DNA of 64,000 nt, taken from the NCBI GenBank assembly GCA_965226645.1, contig CBDDDL010000004.1, positions 1,240,001 to 1,304,000 on the forward strand, written 5' to 3'. Shown one piece after another: positions 18,220 through 27,565 of the stretch. Within the stretch, counting starts at the first letter, position 1. Each line of letters starts with the position of its first letter. The position numbers and the translations under genes are program-made. The notes under the pieces were generated by a model. That model saw nothing but the letters and a program-made list of their open reading frames with translations. It searched no databases and was not told the origin of the DNA. The stretch comes from Poriferisodalis sp965226645 (GTDB taxonomy: Bacteria > Actinomycetota > Acidimicrobiia > Acidimicrobiales > Poriferisodalaceae).

Positions 18220-20415
18220 GTGCAATGGCCGACTTGGGCCCCCCGCTGGTCGCTCATCACTGCCACAGCGATTCTCGTTGCGGCAGTTCTCGCGACTGCC
18301 GTGCTTGCTATTAGGAATTCTGCGGACGAGCCGGCGCCTGCGGCGCCGGCATCGAGCGAAACCCCGGCGCGGGTCGACGGCAGTGCCCAGCCGCAAACCA
18401 CTCAGCCGGCAGGATCGACTTCGACGGTGAGCCAGGATGCTCTGCATCTTCGGATCGCCACACTCGCGTCCGATCTGGCCGCGACGCCGGTCATCCTGCG
18501 CACCGACATCGGCGAAGTCACCCTGGTCGTCTCCGACCTCGGAATCGCTCTCCAGACCGACGCCACCTTCGCTGCGGTGAAGGAGCGGCGCGCCGACGAC
18601 ACATCTCCGGAGTCGTGGGAACCTCTGACAACCGATCCGCAATTCACCGAACGCCGTTACAGCGTCGACCGATCAGCGGCTCGCGCGATGCTCGCAAGCG
18701 CGAGCGAACTCGGCGTCACGGTCACTCCGCCATCCATCGTGGTGGTTAACGACACCTTGGCGGTCGACCTGGGGAGGCCGGGTCAAGCCGTCGACGCGGA
18801 TGCCGTCGTCGACGCGGTGCTCGAGGGCATCTCCCGCTCGCTGGCGCGGATCGAGGTCACCGCAAACCTCAAACAGACCGAGCCGCTCAGCTACACCGAA
18901 GAACTGCAGAACGCCGTCAACGAAGCACAAACGAGGTACGGCCACACGTTGACCGTCTTCTACGCCGACCAGAGCCATACCTTGACCCTCGACATGATCG
19001 CTGGATGGCTGACACCGGACCCGCAGGCGACACCTCCCGCGATCACACTTGACGACACTGAGGTCGGCCTCTACTTCGAAGAACTCTTCGCTCCGGCGTC
19101 GTCGCCGTTCGTCACAGCAACCATGGAGGTCATCAACGAAATCCCGACGGTTGTCGCGAGCGACGGCGGTCGGGCGTGCTGCAGCGACGAGGTCGCGACG
19201 GTCGTGGCCGAAGCACTGCTGCAACGCCTCGCCGAGCCAGTGGCGCTGCCGTCGCGTCCCGCTGTGAGCCGCGAGGAGCAGGCATATCTGAAGTCGCTCG
19301 GCATTGTCGAGCTGGTGGGGACGTTCACGACGCGCCATGCGTGCTGCCAAGGCCGAGTGTCGAACATCCACCGCTTCGCCGATCTCGTGCGCGGCGTCAT
19401 CATCGAGCCTGGCGAGAGCCTCTCGCTCAATCGTCATGTGGGCAGGCGCACCGAAGAGAAGGGCTTCGTGGAAGGCGGATTCATCGACAAGGGAGTGCTG
19501 GTTGACGACATCGGCGGTGGCGTTTCCCAGTTCGCCACCACCATCTTCAATGCGCTGATCCGAGCCGGGATGACCATCGACGACTACCAGACGCACTCGC
19601 TGTACCTCAGCCGTTACCCATTTGGGCTGGACCCCACGATCTCGTATCCGCAGCCTGATCTGGCCTTCACGAACCCGACGCCGTACGGCGTGCTGGTCTG
19701 GCCGACCTATACCGACACGTCGATCACCGTCGAGCTGTACTCCACACGCAATGTGGAGGTGACGATCGGCGAGTCTGTCGAGACGATGCCGGACTTCTGC
19801 CGGAGAGTCAAGACGCAGCGCACCAGGGTGTTCAGCGACGGCTCAAAGGCCATCGACACGTTCAACGCGCGCTACCGGCCCGAGCAAGGGCGCAATTGCG
19901 ATGGGTCGCGTTCGGTGCCGCGCCAGTGCGTCGACCCGCTTGCAGGCACTGCGCTTCCGGGAGCCGACGAGGGAGCGAGCAGCGAAGAACTTGAGCCGGT
20001 CGAGCACGGCAGCGAGCGCGAGGACGGCACCATCATCGAGTGCCCGCCTCCGGAGTGCAACGAGAAGCCGGACGAGCGAGATTCCGACCTGGAGCGATAT
20101 CCCGACGACCCATGCAATGGAGTGGACCTGACCACGCTGGTTGACGACGCCGGCTCCGAAGACCCTGTCGAAAGCGACACGGGCGAAAGCGACACGGGCG
20201 AAAGCGACACGGGCGAAAGCGACACGGGCGAAACGACACGGGCCAAGACGACACGGGCGAAACGGGCGACACGGGCGAAACGACACGGGCGAAACGACAC
20301 ACGGGCGAAGACGACACGGGCGACACACGGGCGAAAGCGACACGGGCGAAAGCGACACGGGCCGACACGGGCGAAAGCGACACGGGCGACACGGGCGAAG
20401 AGACGAGCTGGCTGA
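18220..20415 (+). CDS. VanW-domain cell-envelope protein with broken repeat tail
   Basis: Read from the GTG at 18220 (an ATG at 18148 is an alternative). A short cytoplasmic stub and one membrane segment (SLITATAILVAAVLATAVLA) are followed by a Pro/Ala/Thr linker, then two ~150-residue halves resembling peptidoglycan-binding-4 domains. The VanW domain comes next (GTFTTRHACC, FADLVRGVIIEPGESLSLN, DDIGGGVSQFATTIFNAL). It should be anchored in the membrane and face the cell wall. After an acidic tail with DTGES repeats, the frame slips inside the repeat tract and ends at 20415 in a basic RAK/RHG tail. An acidic tail in another frame ends at 20515, four bases before the next gene, so the C-terminus as read is probably not ancestral. 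Confidence 0.82.
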   Translation: MQWPTWAPRWSLITATAILVAAVLATAVLAIRNSADEPAPAAPASSETPARVDGSAQPQTTQPAGSTSTVSQDALHLRIATLASDLAATPVILRTDIGEVTLVVSDLGIALQTDATFAAVKERRADDTSPESWEPLTTDPQFTERRYSVDRSAARAMLASASELGVTVTPPSIVVVNDTLAVDLGRPGQAVDADAVVDAVLEGISRSLARIEVTANLKQTEPLSYTEELQNAVNEAQTRYGHTLTVFYADQSHTLTLDMIAGWLTPDPQATPPAITLDDTEVGLYFEELFAPASSPFVTATMEVINEIPTVVASDGGRACCSDEVATVVAEALLQRLAEPVALPSRPAVSREEQAYLKSLGIVELVGTFTTRHACCQGRVSNIHRFADLVRGVIIEPGESLSLNRHVGRRTEEKGFVEGGFIDKGVLVDDIGGGVSQFATTIFNALIRAGMTIDDYQTHSLYLSRYPFGLDPTISYPQPDLAFTNPTPYGVLVWPTYTDTSITVELYSTRNVEVTIGESVETMPDFCRRVKTQRTRVFSDGSKAIDTFNARYRPEQGRNCDGSRSVPRQCVDPLAGTALPGADEGASSEELEPVEHGSEREDGTIIECPPPECNEKPDERDSDLERYPDDPCNGVDLTTLVDDAGSEDPVESDTGESDTGESDTGESDTGETTRAKTTRAKRATRAKRHGRNDTRAKTTRATHGRKRHGRKRHGPTRAKATRATRAKRRAG
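20161..20402. repeat. Degenerate GACACGGGCGAAAGC repeat tract (14-17-bp units)
   Basis: Exact 15-bp copies start at 20176, 20191 and 20206. Later units have 14 bases (20221, 20250, 20268, 20282) or 17 bases (20296, 20322), mixed with short 9-10-base pieces. In frame, the 15-bp unit encodes DTGES. The net length change shifts the reading frame before the tract ends. Confidence 0.92.
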
Positions 20416-20519
20416 CGACACTGGTCCCGATGCACCCGACGACGCGGCAGTCGGCGAAGAGCAAGGTACCGACGACGGGGCCCTCGAAGAGCACAACGAG
20501 CCCGAGGCTTCCTGAAGCC

Positions 20520-21776
20520 ATGACGACCGTCGACGTGGTGGTTGTGGGCGCGGGTCCCGCCGGCACGTCCGCAGCCATCTGGGCGCGCCGGGCAGGCCTC
20601 GATGTCGCACTCGTGGAACGTGCGGTACTCGGCCGCGACAAGTGCTGTGGCGATGGACTTACAGCGCTTGCGTTGCGCGAGCTCGAGAGCCTGGGCCTCT
20701 GGCCCGACACTCTGGATTCCTGGATGACGGTCGACGCCGCGGCCGTGAGAACGCCACGCGGTCGACTCGTGCGGCTGCCGCTGCCCCAAGGCGCTGGCCA
20801 GTTCGCAGCCACGTGCCGGCGCAGCGAACTCGATGCAGCACTCATGGAGCTTGCGGCGGCGGCCGGAGCCGATCTGCGACTAGGTGTCGCGTTCACCGGC
20901 TTCGACGAATCCGAACGGCGGCCGAGTGCACAGGTCGTCATGCTCAGCGATGGCACCCGCGTGGCCGCCCGGTTCGTCATCGCTGCGGATGGGGTCTACT
21001 CCGGGGTCCGAAAGGCGCTTGGTATCAACCCGCCGCGCTACCGGGGCGACTGGCACGCGTTCCGCGGCTATCGCACCGCGCCCAAAACAGCGGCGCGCAC
21101 ATTGTGGGTGTGGTTCGAGCCCGATCTGCTTCCCGGATACGCCTGGTCGTTCCCGCTCGGCGACGGACGCGTGAACTTCGGCTTCGGCGTACCGCGTGCG
21201 CCAGGAGACACGCTCGCCGGCAGCGAGATCGCCGGCATCTGGAACGGCCTCGCCGAACGTCCGCACATCCGCGAAGTCCTCGGCGCCGGCTCCGCGGAAG
21301 GGCCGTCGCGCGCGTGGCCGATTCCCGCGCGTCTCGGGGAGATTGAATTCGCGCGCGGTCGGGCGCTGCTCGTCGGCGATGCAGCAGCAGCAGCCGATCC
21401 GCTGACCGGCGAAGGCATTGGCCAGGCTCTGCAGATGGGACGCATGGCGGCGCGCGCGATCGCACGAGGCGGACCGCCGCACAGCGTCGCCGCTCGTTAC
21501 ACACGCAGTGCAAAATCGGAGTTCATCGCAGATCACGGGCTCGCGCGAGCACTCAGCCGCGTGCTCGCGCACGAACGGCTGGCCGAGATCGCTCTGGGCG
21601 CCGTCGACGTGTCAGCGTGGACGCGCCGCCAGTTCGCGCGCTGGATGTTCGAGGACTATCCCCGAGCGGCCGTCGCGACCCCCCGCAGATGGCATCGCGG
21701 CATGGCCCAACCACGGGGTGCGTACGCCGATGTGGCTCCCGCAGTTGCGCCTACGGCCATGACATCGCCAAGCTAG
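20520..21776 (+). CDS. Geranylgeranyl reductase family FAD flavoprotein (MenJ-like)
   Basis: About 418 residues from the ATG at 20520; a longer reading from 20430 would include repeat-tail sequence and is unlikely. It has the FAD-binding VVVGAGPAGTSAAIWARRAG, the family signature DKCCGDGLTALALREL, and a C-terminal FAD motif LLVGDAAAAADPLTGEGIGQAL. Family members reduce isoprenyl chains; the actinobacterial branch includes the menaquinone reductase MenJ. A role in quinone or lipid side-chain saturation is likely but not certain. Its stop is 4 bases before coaA, so the two are co-transcribed. Confidence 0.87.
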   Translation: MTTVDVVVVGAGPAGTSAAIWARRAGLDVALVERAVLGRDKCCGDGLTALALRELESLGLWPDTLDSWMTVDAAAVRTPRGRLVRLPLPQGAGQFAATCRRSELDAALMELAAAAGADLRLGVAFTGFDESERRPSAQVVMLSDGTRVAARFVIAADGVYSGVRKALGINPPRYRGDWHAFRGYRTAPKTAARTLWVWFEPDLLPGYAWSFPLGDGRVNFGFGVPRAPGDTLAGSEIAGIWNGLAERPHIREVLGAGSAEGPSRAWPIPARLGEIEFARGRALLVGDAAAAADPLTGEGIGQALQMGRMAARAIARGGPPHSVAARYTRSAKSEFIADHGLARALSRVLAHERLAEIALGAVDVSAWTRRQFARWMFEDYPRAAVATPRRWHRGMAQPRGAYADVAPAVAPTAMTSPS

Positions 21777-21780
21777 GCGA

Positions 21781-22728
21781 GTGAACGAGCCAGACTCGGC
21801 GGGGCCGGCGATCGACGAACAGCAAAGTCGATTCACGCGCGAGCAGTGGGCGAAGCTGCGCGACGCCACGCCGCTGTCGCTCACCGAAGCCGATCTCGAG
21901 GAGCTCGCCGGGCTCGTTGAGCCCATCACGCTCGGCATGGTCCGCGACATCTACCTGCCGTTGTCACGCCTGCTCAACCTCCGCGTGGCAGGGCGCCGTC
22001 AGCTGCGCGACGCCACTGAGAATTTCTTCGGCAGGGTGCTTCCGCCGCGGCCATTCCTGATCGGCATCGGCGGCAGCGTTTCTGCCGGAAAAAGCACGAC
22101 GGCGCGCATCCTCCAAGCCGTGCTCGCCGCATGGCCCGAGCATCCCGCGGTGGATCTCGTGACCACCGACGGCTTCTTGATGCCGAACGCAGAGCTGACA
22201 TCGCGGGGCCTGCTGGGACGCAAGGGATTCCCAGAGTCGTACCGCCGCGCCGACCTGCGTGAATTCCTCCAGCGGATCTGCAGCGGCGAAGCAGAAGTCC
22301 CGGCACCCGTGTACTCCCACAGCCTCTACGACGTCACCGACGAGGTACGGACCATCAGCCAGCCGGACATCCTCATCGTCGAGGGACTGAACGTGCTGCA
22401 GACCGGCCCGCCAGCCAACACGCCTTTTGTCTCGGACTTCTTCGACTTCACGATTTACGTGGATGCCGCAGCCGAGGACCTCGAACGGTGGTACGTCGAG
22501 CGCTTCCAACAGCTTCGCAAGACCGTTTTCCGCGAGCGGAGTGCCTATTTCACCCAGTTCGCCTCACTGCCCGAGAGTGCCGCCGACGCGGTGGCACGCA
22601 CCATCTGGCGCTCGATCAACTTGGTGAACCTGCAAGAGAACATCCTCCCGACTCGCGTTCGGGCCGACCTGGTGCTGGCCAAAGGCCACGATCACGTGAT
22701 CGACCACGTCGAGCTGCGGTACCAGTAG
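21781..22728 (+). CDS. coaA: Type I pantothenate kinase
   Basis: 315 residues, essentially the length of E. coli CoaA, with a GTG start. P-loop IGIGGSVSAGKSTTARIL near residue 92, then LVTTDGFLMPNAELTSRGLLGRKGFP and SHSLYDV, all diagnostic of CoaA. INLVNLQENILPTRVRADLVL near the end is the conserved C-terminal block. It phosphorylates pantothenate in the first committed step of coenzyme A synthesis. This fits a neighbourhood rich in acyl-CoA enzymes. Confidence 0.95.
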   Translation: MNEPDSAGPAIDEQQSRFTREQWAKLRDATPLSLTEADLEELAGLVEPITLGMVRDIYLPLSRLLNLRVAGRRQLRDATENFFGRVLPPRPFLIGIGGSVSAGKSTTARILQAVLAAWPEHPAVDLVTTDGFLMPNAELTSRGLLGRKGFPESYRRADLREFLQRICSGEAEVPAPVYSHSLYDVTDEVRTISQPDILIVEGLNVLQTGPPANTPFVSDFFDFTIYVDAAAEDLERWYVERFQQLRKTVFRERSAYFTQFASLPESAADAVARTIWRSINLVNLQENILPTRVRADLVLAKGHDHVIDHVELRYQ

Positions 22729-22756
22729 CCGGCAACCACTGGGACTCCTGCTGCAC

Positions 22757-23266
22757 GTGCCCGCGTCGGATCTGCCTCGTAAACACCCAGCGCACCCTGA
22801 CACCGCGTTCCCAGGCCCAGCGCTTTCCGGCCCAGCGCGCCCAGAGCCAGTGCCCGGGTGCGCCTTCTGCTCGATCGTGGCCGGGACCACTCCTGCACTT
22901 TGCTTTTACGAAGACGAGCACGCTGTCGCGTTCATGGATCGCCTCCCGATGACCGTCGGGCATTGCCTGGTGATCCCCCGCCGCCACGTCACCGACGTCT
23001 GGGACCTCACCGACGACGATGCTGCGCAGGTGATGCAAGCCGTGCGCCGCGTTGCAGGGCTTGTACGTGAGCGGCTGGAACCCGCCGGGCTGAATCTGCT
23101 CAACAACAACGGCGCCGCCGCTGACCAGACGCAGTTCCACTTCCACGTGCACGTCATTCCTCGCTATGGCAGGGACCGCCTGCTGCATCCGTGGGAGCGC
23201 CTCTTCGCGCCGGCCGGCGAAATCGAGGCGTCCTACCGACTCCTCAGTGGCAGCGCGGCGAAATGA
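22757..23266 (+). CDS. HIT-family nucleotide hydrolase/transferase
   Basis: 169 residues, GTG start. A Pro/Ala-rich leader of ~30 residues precedes CAFCSIVAG (zinc-type CxxC), IPRRHVTDVWDL, LNLLNNNGAAADQTQFH, and the histidine triad FHFHVHVIPRY. HIT hydrolases act on nucleoside phosphoramidates or dinucleotides in the cytoplasm. The leader has no hydrophobic stretch and may be disordered, or a later start may be used. 28 bases downstream of coaA, same strand. Confidence 0.9.
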   Translation: MPASDLPRKHPAHPDTAFPGPALSGPARPEPVPGCAFCSIVAGTTPALCFYEDEHAVAFMDRLPMTVGHCLVIPRRHVTDVWDLTDDDAAQVMQAVRRVAGLVRERLEPAGLNLLNNNGAAADQTQFHFHVHVIPRYGRDRLLHPWERLFAPAGEIEASYRLLSGSAAK

Positions 23267-23393
23267 CAGCGTCTGTTGTGACGCCCGTTGTCTCCCGCTC
23301 TTGTTCGCTTCGCTCACGGGCCGCTTGGCCTTCGAGTGCACCGGGGCCAGCGGCCCGGGCGGCCGCTGCGCCGGGCAACTAGCTTCGGGCGCC

Positions 23394-24191
23394 ATGAGTG
23401 ACCGTTATGCCCCTTATTCCGCGCTCTCCATCAGCGGCCCCGACGATGACGGAGTGCTGGAAATCGTCATCGATACGCCGGGTCGTCTGAACTCCGTCGA
23501 CGCCCCAAAGCACCTGGCGCTGGCCGACGTCTGGAAGGCGGTGGACACCGACCCCGACACTCGTGTGGTCGTCATCCGCGGCGCAAACGGCACGTTCTCC
23601 GCTGGCGGGGATCTCGACATGATCTCAACGATCATGGACGACTTTGAGGTGCGCCAGAGCGCTATGCGAGAGGCGCGCGACATCGTCTACAACATGATCA
23701 ACTGCTCGAAGATCATCGTGTCGGCGATCGAGGGCGTGGCGGTCGGCGCTGGTCTCGCGGCTGCGCTCATGGCAGACATCTCGATTGCAGGACGAAACGC
23801 CCGCATCCTCGACGGGCACACCAAGCTCGGCGTGGCGGCCGGCGACCACGCCGCGATCGTGTGGCCGATCCTGTGCGGGATGGCCAAGTCGAAGTACTAC
23901 CTGCTGACGTGCGACGCCATGAGCGGCGAAGAAGCCGACCAGATGGGCCTTGTGAGCAAGGCCGTTGACGATGACGCAGTCGTCACCGAGGCCTTCGCGG
24001 TAGCGCGAAAGCTGGCTCGGGGCAGCCAAAGCGCCATCCGCTGGACCAAATACAGCCTCAACAACTGGATGCGCATGGCCGGACCGATTTTCGACACCTC
24101 CGTTGCACTCGAGATGCTGGGATTCACTGGTCCCGACGTGCGCGAGGGGCACGCCGCCATCGTCGAGAAGCGGCGTCCCAATTTCGCCTGA
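23394..24191 (+). CDS. Enoyl-CoA hydratase/isomerase family protein
   Basis: 265 residues from the ATG at 23394. Crotonase motifs are VIRGANGTFSAGGDLDMIS (oxyanion-hole Gly and Asp), VSAIEGVAVGAGLAAALMADISIA, and KLGVAAGDHAAIVWPILCG. The residue that is usually the second catalytic Glu falls in the AAGDHA stretch, so an Asp may serve. This pattern is common in isomerase- or hydrolase-like members. It is followed after 23 bases by a CaiB-type CoA-transferase, suggesting activation and processing of one acyl-CoA substrate. Confidence 0.88.
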   Translation: MSDRYAPYSALSISGPDDDGVLEIVIDTPGRLNSVDAPKHLALADVWKAVDTDPDTRVVVIRGANGTFSAGGDLDMISTIMDDFEVRQSAMREARDIVYNMINCSKIIVSAIEGVAVGAGLAAALMADISIAGRNARILDGHTKLGVAAGDHAAIVWPILCGMAKSKYYLLTCDAMSGEEADQMGLVSKAVDDDAVVTEAFAVARKLARGSQSAIRWTKYSLNNWMRMAGPIFDTSVALEMLGFTGPDVREGHAAIVEKRRPNFA

Positions 24192-24214
24192 GCAGACCGA
24201 AGAGAGCCGCCACC

Positions 24215-25516
24215 ATGCCCAAGATGGATCCGCCCGAGAGCGAGCATCTGACCGCGCACGAACGCGTCAGCCCGATGGCGGCTGGGCCGACGGGTCCGCT
24301 CGCCGGCGTGCGCATCATCGACTGCACTCACGCGCTCGCGGGACCGTGGTCGACCATGATGCTGGCCGACCTGGGCGCTGACGTCATCAAGGTCGAGCCG
24401 CCGCGCGGTGAACTCGCACGGCGCATGGCGCCGTTCACTCGCGAGGACACCGAGCGCAACTTCGGCGCGGGCTTCGCCAACTACAACCGCAACAAGCGCG
24501 GGGTCAAGCTCGACCTCACCGATGACGATGACCGTGAGCAGTTCCTGCGGCTCATCGAAACCGCGGACGCGCTCGTCGAGAACATGCGGGCCGGGGTGAT
24601 GGACGCACTCGGCGTCGGGTGGGAAGTTCTGCACGAGCGAAACCCACGGCTCGTGTATGGCGCCATCCGGGGTTTCGGAGACCCCCGATCAGGCGCGAGC
24701 CCCTATGTCGACTGGCCTGCCTACGACGTTGTCGCGCAGGCCATGTCCGGCGTGGTGTCAGCAAACGGCGGCAGCCCCGACGACCGGCACGTCATCGGGC
24801 CATATATCGGCGACGTGTACCCCGGCACGATCGGCGCGATGGGCGTGCTCGCGGCACTGTTCCACGCCCAGCGCACCGGCGAAGGTCAGTTCGTGGACGT
24901 GGCGATGGTGGATGCCGTCATGGCGCTGTCGGAGGTGGGCGTGACCCGCTACAGCGTGCTCGGTCAACCCGACACTCCCCCGAACGGCAATCGAAATCCC
25001 TACATCGTGCCGTTCGACATCTACGACACTGTCGATGGCGCGATCGCCATCGGCGCGCCCACCGACAACCACTGGCGCGAGCTGGCGGTCGCCATCGGGC
25101 GTCCCGAATGGGCACACGCGCCCGAGACGGCGACGCTGCGGGCGCGGTTTCATCATCGGGCCGAGATCGAGGAGGCGCTGTCGTCGTGGACCGCCGAGCG
25201 CACCAACGCGGAAATTCTCGAAGCGATCGGCGGCAAGGTTCCCTGCGGACCGGTAAACCATCCCGTCGATCTGTTCGATGATCCCCATGTGGCGGCACGC
25301 GACATGCTGGTCGCGGTCGAGCAGCCAGTGGGACGCCCGATCGTGCAGATCGCCCCGCCGATTCGCATGAGTGCCACGCCGCCGGGCATCTACCGCCGGG
25401 CGCCCAAGCTGGGCGAACACAACGACGAAGTTCTGAGCGAGCTCGGCGAGCCGCCTGGCAACGACGCACCTCGTGGGAACGAAGCCCACGAGCAACCCGA
25501 TCATTACGACGGCTGA
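24215..25516 (+). CDS. CaiB/BaiF (class III) CoA-transferase
   Basis: 433 residues. Characteristic blocks are LAGVRIIDCTHALAGPW, MMLADLGADVIKVEPPRGE, NRNKRGVKLDL and GPYIGDVYPGTIGAMGVLAAL. The Asp in the last block corresponds to the catalytic Asp that forms the aspartyl-CoA anhydride in formyl-CoA transferase. It moves CoA between carboxylic acids; the substrate is unknown. The N-terminal ~25 residues and the acidic/His-containing C-terminal ~25 residues are probably disordered. It is likely co-transcribed with the crotonase gene upstream. Confidence 0.92.
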   Translation: MPKMDPPESEHLTAHERVSPMAAGPTGPLAGVRIIDCTHALAGPWSTMMLADLGADVIKVEPPRGELARRMAPFTREDTERNFGAGFANYNRNKRGVKLDLTDDDDREQFLRLIETADALVENMRAGVMDALGVGWEVLHERNPRLVYGAIRGFGDPRSGASPYVDWPAYDVVAQAMSGVVSANGGSPDDRHVIGPYIGDVYPGTIGAMGVLAALFHAQRTGEGQFVDVAMVDAVMALSEVGVTRYSVLGQPDTPPNGNRNPYIVPFDIYDTVDGAIAIGAPTDNHWRELAVAIGRPEWAHAPETATLRARFHHRAEIEEALSSWTAERTNAEILEAIGGKVPCGPVNHPVDLFDDPHVAARDMLVAVEQPVGRPIVQIAPPIRMSATPPGIYRRAPKLGEHNDEVLSELGEPPGNDAPRGNEAHEQPDHYDG

Positions 25517-25575
25517 CCGCATGCCCTCTGCGGGGCGGAGCGGATGGCCGCAGGCCCAGGGGTAGCTTCGAGGCG

Positions 25576-26577
25576 ATGGGCAATCGCAAGCGACGCGTGC
25601 CGGCAGCGCGATCACGGTCGGTGGGATTCGAGCCGGTTGTCGCGGGTTACGTCTCGCCTCGCCGCACGGTCCCTGCCGGCATCGGGCTGCCGCCGTATGC
25701 ACTGAGCGGGCGATCGACGCCGGCACCCGACACCGTCGGGCCGTCGGACCTCCGCACGATCGATGCGATGCGGCTCGCCGGCTCGGCGGCGCGACGGGTG
25801 CTCGCCGCGGTGGCGGCGGAAATTGCGCCCGGCGTCACCAGCGACTTTCTCGACGAGGTGTGCCACGAGACGTGCATCGCCGAAGGCGGCTACCCGAGCC
25901 CTCTCAACTACAACGGTTTTCCCAAGTCGCTCTGCACGTCGGTGAACGAGGTCATTTGCCACGGCATCCCTGATGACCGCCCGCTGCGCGACAGCGACAT
26001 CGTGAATTGTGACGTGACGATCTTCGTCGGAGGCGTCCACGGAGATCACTCCGAGACCTTCACGGTGGGCGATGTCGCCGAGGAGTCCCGCCGTCTCGTG
26101 TCAGTCACCCGAGAGGCCATGTATCACGGAATCGCTGCGGTACGGCCAGGGGCCAGGGTGTGTGACATCGGCCGCGCCATCCAGACTCACGCAGAGGCAG
26201 CGGGTTTCGGAGTTGTGCGCGAATTCGTGGGTCATGGCATCGGGCAGATCTTCCATCGCCTCCCGAACATTCCCCACTATTTCGACCCAGGAGCCCGAAC
26301 CGAGTTCGTCGAAGGCATGACCTTCACCGTGGAACCGATGATCACGATCGGGACGCCCCAGGCGCGGCTGTGGCCCGATGGCTGGACCGCCATCACGGTG
26401 GATCGCAGCCGCACAGCGCAGTTCGAGCACACCGTGGTCGTGACTCCTGACGGGGTCGAGATCCTGACCGTCACCGACGACGAACCGCAGCCATTCCTGA
26501 TGCCGGATCACGCGGCACGCCTGAATCCATCGAACTGGCCCGCCCGGCTGCCTACCGCTGCGCTGTCAGCTGCCTGA
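25576..26577 (+). CDS. map: Methionine aminopeptidase, type I
   Basis: 333 residues, longer than minimal MetAP because of an N-terminal extension of about 50 residues that is basic, then Pro/Gly-rich. All five metal ligands are recognisable: Asp in NCDVTIFVGGVHGDHSET (two), His in VGHGIGQIFH, Glu in TVEPMITIG, Glu in QFEHTVVV. YNGFPKSLCTSVNEVICHG is the conserved substrate-pocket region. It removes the initiator methionine during translation. The extension recalls actinobacterial MetAP1c forms that have a proline-rich linker contacting the ribosome. Confidence 0.94.
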   Translation: MGNRKRRVPAARSRSVGFEPVVAGYVSPRRTVPAGIGLPPYALSGRSTPAPDTVGPSDLRTIDAMRLAGSAARRVLAAVAAEIAPGVTSDFLDEVCHETCIAEGGYPSPLNYNGFPKSLCTSVNEVICHGIPDDRPLRDSDIVNCDVTIFVGGVHGDHSETFTVGDVAEESRRLVSVTREAMYHGIAAVRPGARVCDIGRAIQTHAEAAGFGVVREFVGHGIGQIFHRLPNIPHYFDPGARTEFVEGMTFTVEPMITIGTPQARLWPDGWTAITVDRSRTAQFEHTVVVTPDGVEILTVTDDEPQPFLMPDHAARLNPSNWPARLPTAALSAA

Positions 26578-26676
26578 CTGCTCCCCGAATCGCTGCGCGC
26601 TCGTCCTGTGAGTGGCATTGCACACGGGTACAGGGCGCACATGCGCCGTCGGCGGGGCCAACTAAATTTCGCTGCG

Positions 26677-27051
26677 ATGACGACGGTCGCTTCGCCGAAG
26701 CGTGCTACGCGGCGAATGGGGTGGTCTCCCGCGCTCGCGGCCGCAGCGCTCACAGCGGCCATAGGGCTTGGCGGCTGTGGCTCTGCACCTGCGGCCGAGC
26801 CGATTCCGACGACACTGCCGGTGCTGACCACGCTGCGCCCGCAGCTCACCACGACGACTATCGCACCGCCGCCGCCGCAGCGCCGCATCTACGTCGTGCA
26901 GCCCGGAGACACGCTCGGAAAGATCGCTGCGGGCTTCGGCGTGACCGTGCAGGCGTTGATGGAGGAGAACGGCAAGGAAGACACGCTCTTGCGAATCGGC
27001 GAGCAGCTCGTCATCCCGCCGACCGTGGTCGGCGGCAATTCCTCCCAATGA
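26677..27051 (+). CDS. LysM-domain lipoprotein
   Basis: 124 residues from the ATG at 26677 (in-frame starts at 26641 and 26608 are possible). A twin-Arg-containing signal peptide ends in the lipobox LGGC. A Thr/Pro-rich linker with TTTTIAPPPPQ is followed by one LysM domain, IYVVQPGDTLGKIAAGFGVTVQALMEENG to LVIPP. It should be tethered outside the membrane and bind peptidoglycan. The next gene has the same plan, indicating duplication. Confidence 0.85.
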   Translation: MTTVASPKRATRRMGWSPALAAAALTAAIGLGGCGSAPAAEPIPTTLPVLTTLRPQLTTTTIAPPPPQRRIYVVQPGDTLGKIAAGFGVTVQALMEENGKEDTLLRIGEQLVIPPTVVGGNSSQ

Positions 27052-27066
27052 TGTGAGCAAGGTGAC

Positions 27067-27549
27067 ATGGCCGGGGCGTCAGGGAGTGGACGACATGGAC
27101 CCATTGAGTTCGATGCAGCGCGCCGCCGAGGCGCGAGGCTGAGCGCCATGGCGATCGTTCTCGTGGCCGCCGGACTGTCCGGCGGGTGCCACATCGGCTT
27201 AGGCGGGTCCGATCCCCCACCGACCGCATCAACGGGGCCCTCGTTGCCGGCCGAGGCTCCAACGACCACGACCGAGGACCCGGCAACGTTCACGCCGTAC
27301 ACGGTGGTGCGGGGCGACACGCTGATTCGTATCGCCGACCGTGAGGGCATTCACCTGAACGACTTGGTGCGGGTCAACAACATCGCCGATCCGACCAAGA
27401 TCTTCGTCGGCCAAACCATCCTGATCCCGCCACCGCCGGATCCCGCCGCCGGTCCAGCCCTCACGATCGCGCCGGCCACCGATCCACAGCTGCCCCCGCT
27501 GTTGCCGACGACCACCTCAGAGCTCGGCAGCGGCCCGGGATCGGGATGA
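27067..27549 (+). CDS. LysM-domain lipoprotein (second of a tandem pair)
   Basis: 160 residues. A signal peptide with lipobox LSGGC precedes a Pro/Thr/Glu-rich linker, one LysM domain (YTVVRGDTLIRIADREGIH to ILIPPPPDP) and a second Pro/Thr-rich tail. Starts ATG 15 bases after the previous gene; same domain order as its neighbour, with an added C-terminal tail. A likely cell-wall-binding surface protein. No catalytic domain is visible, so the pair may be structural or recruit other factors. Confidence 0.85.
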   Translation: MAGASGSGRHGPIEFDAARRRGARLSAMAIVLVAAGLSGGCHIGLGGSDPPPTASTGPSLPAEAPTTTTEDPATFTPYTVVRGDTLIRIADREGIHLNDLVRVNNIADPTKIFVGQTILIPPPPDPAAGPALTIAPATDPQLPPLLPTTTSELGSGPGSG

Positions 27550-27565
27550 AATCCAGAATGCAGAC

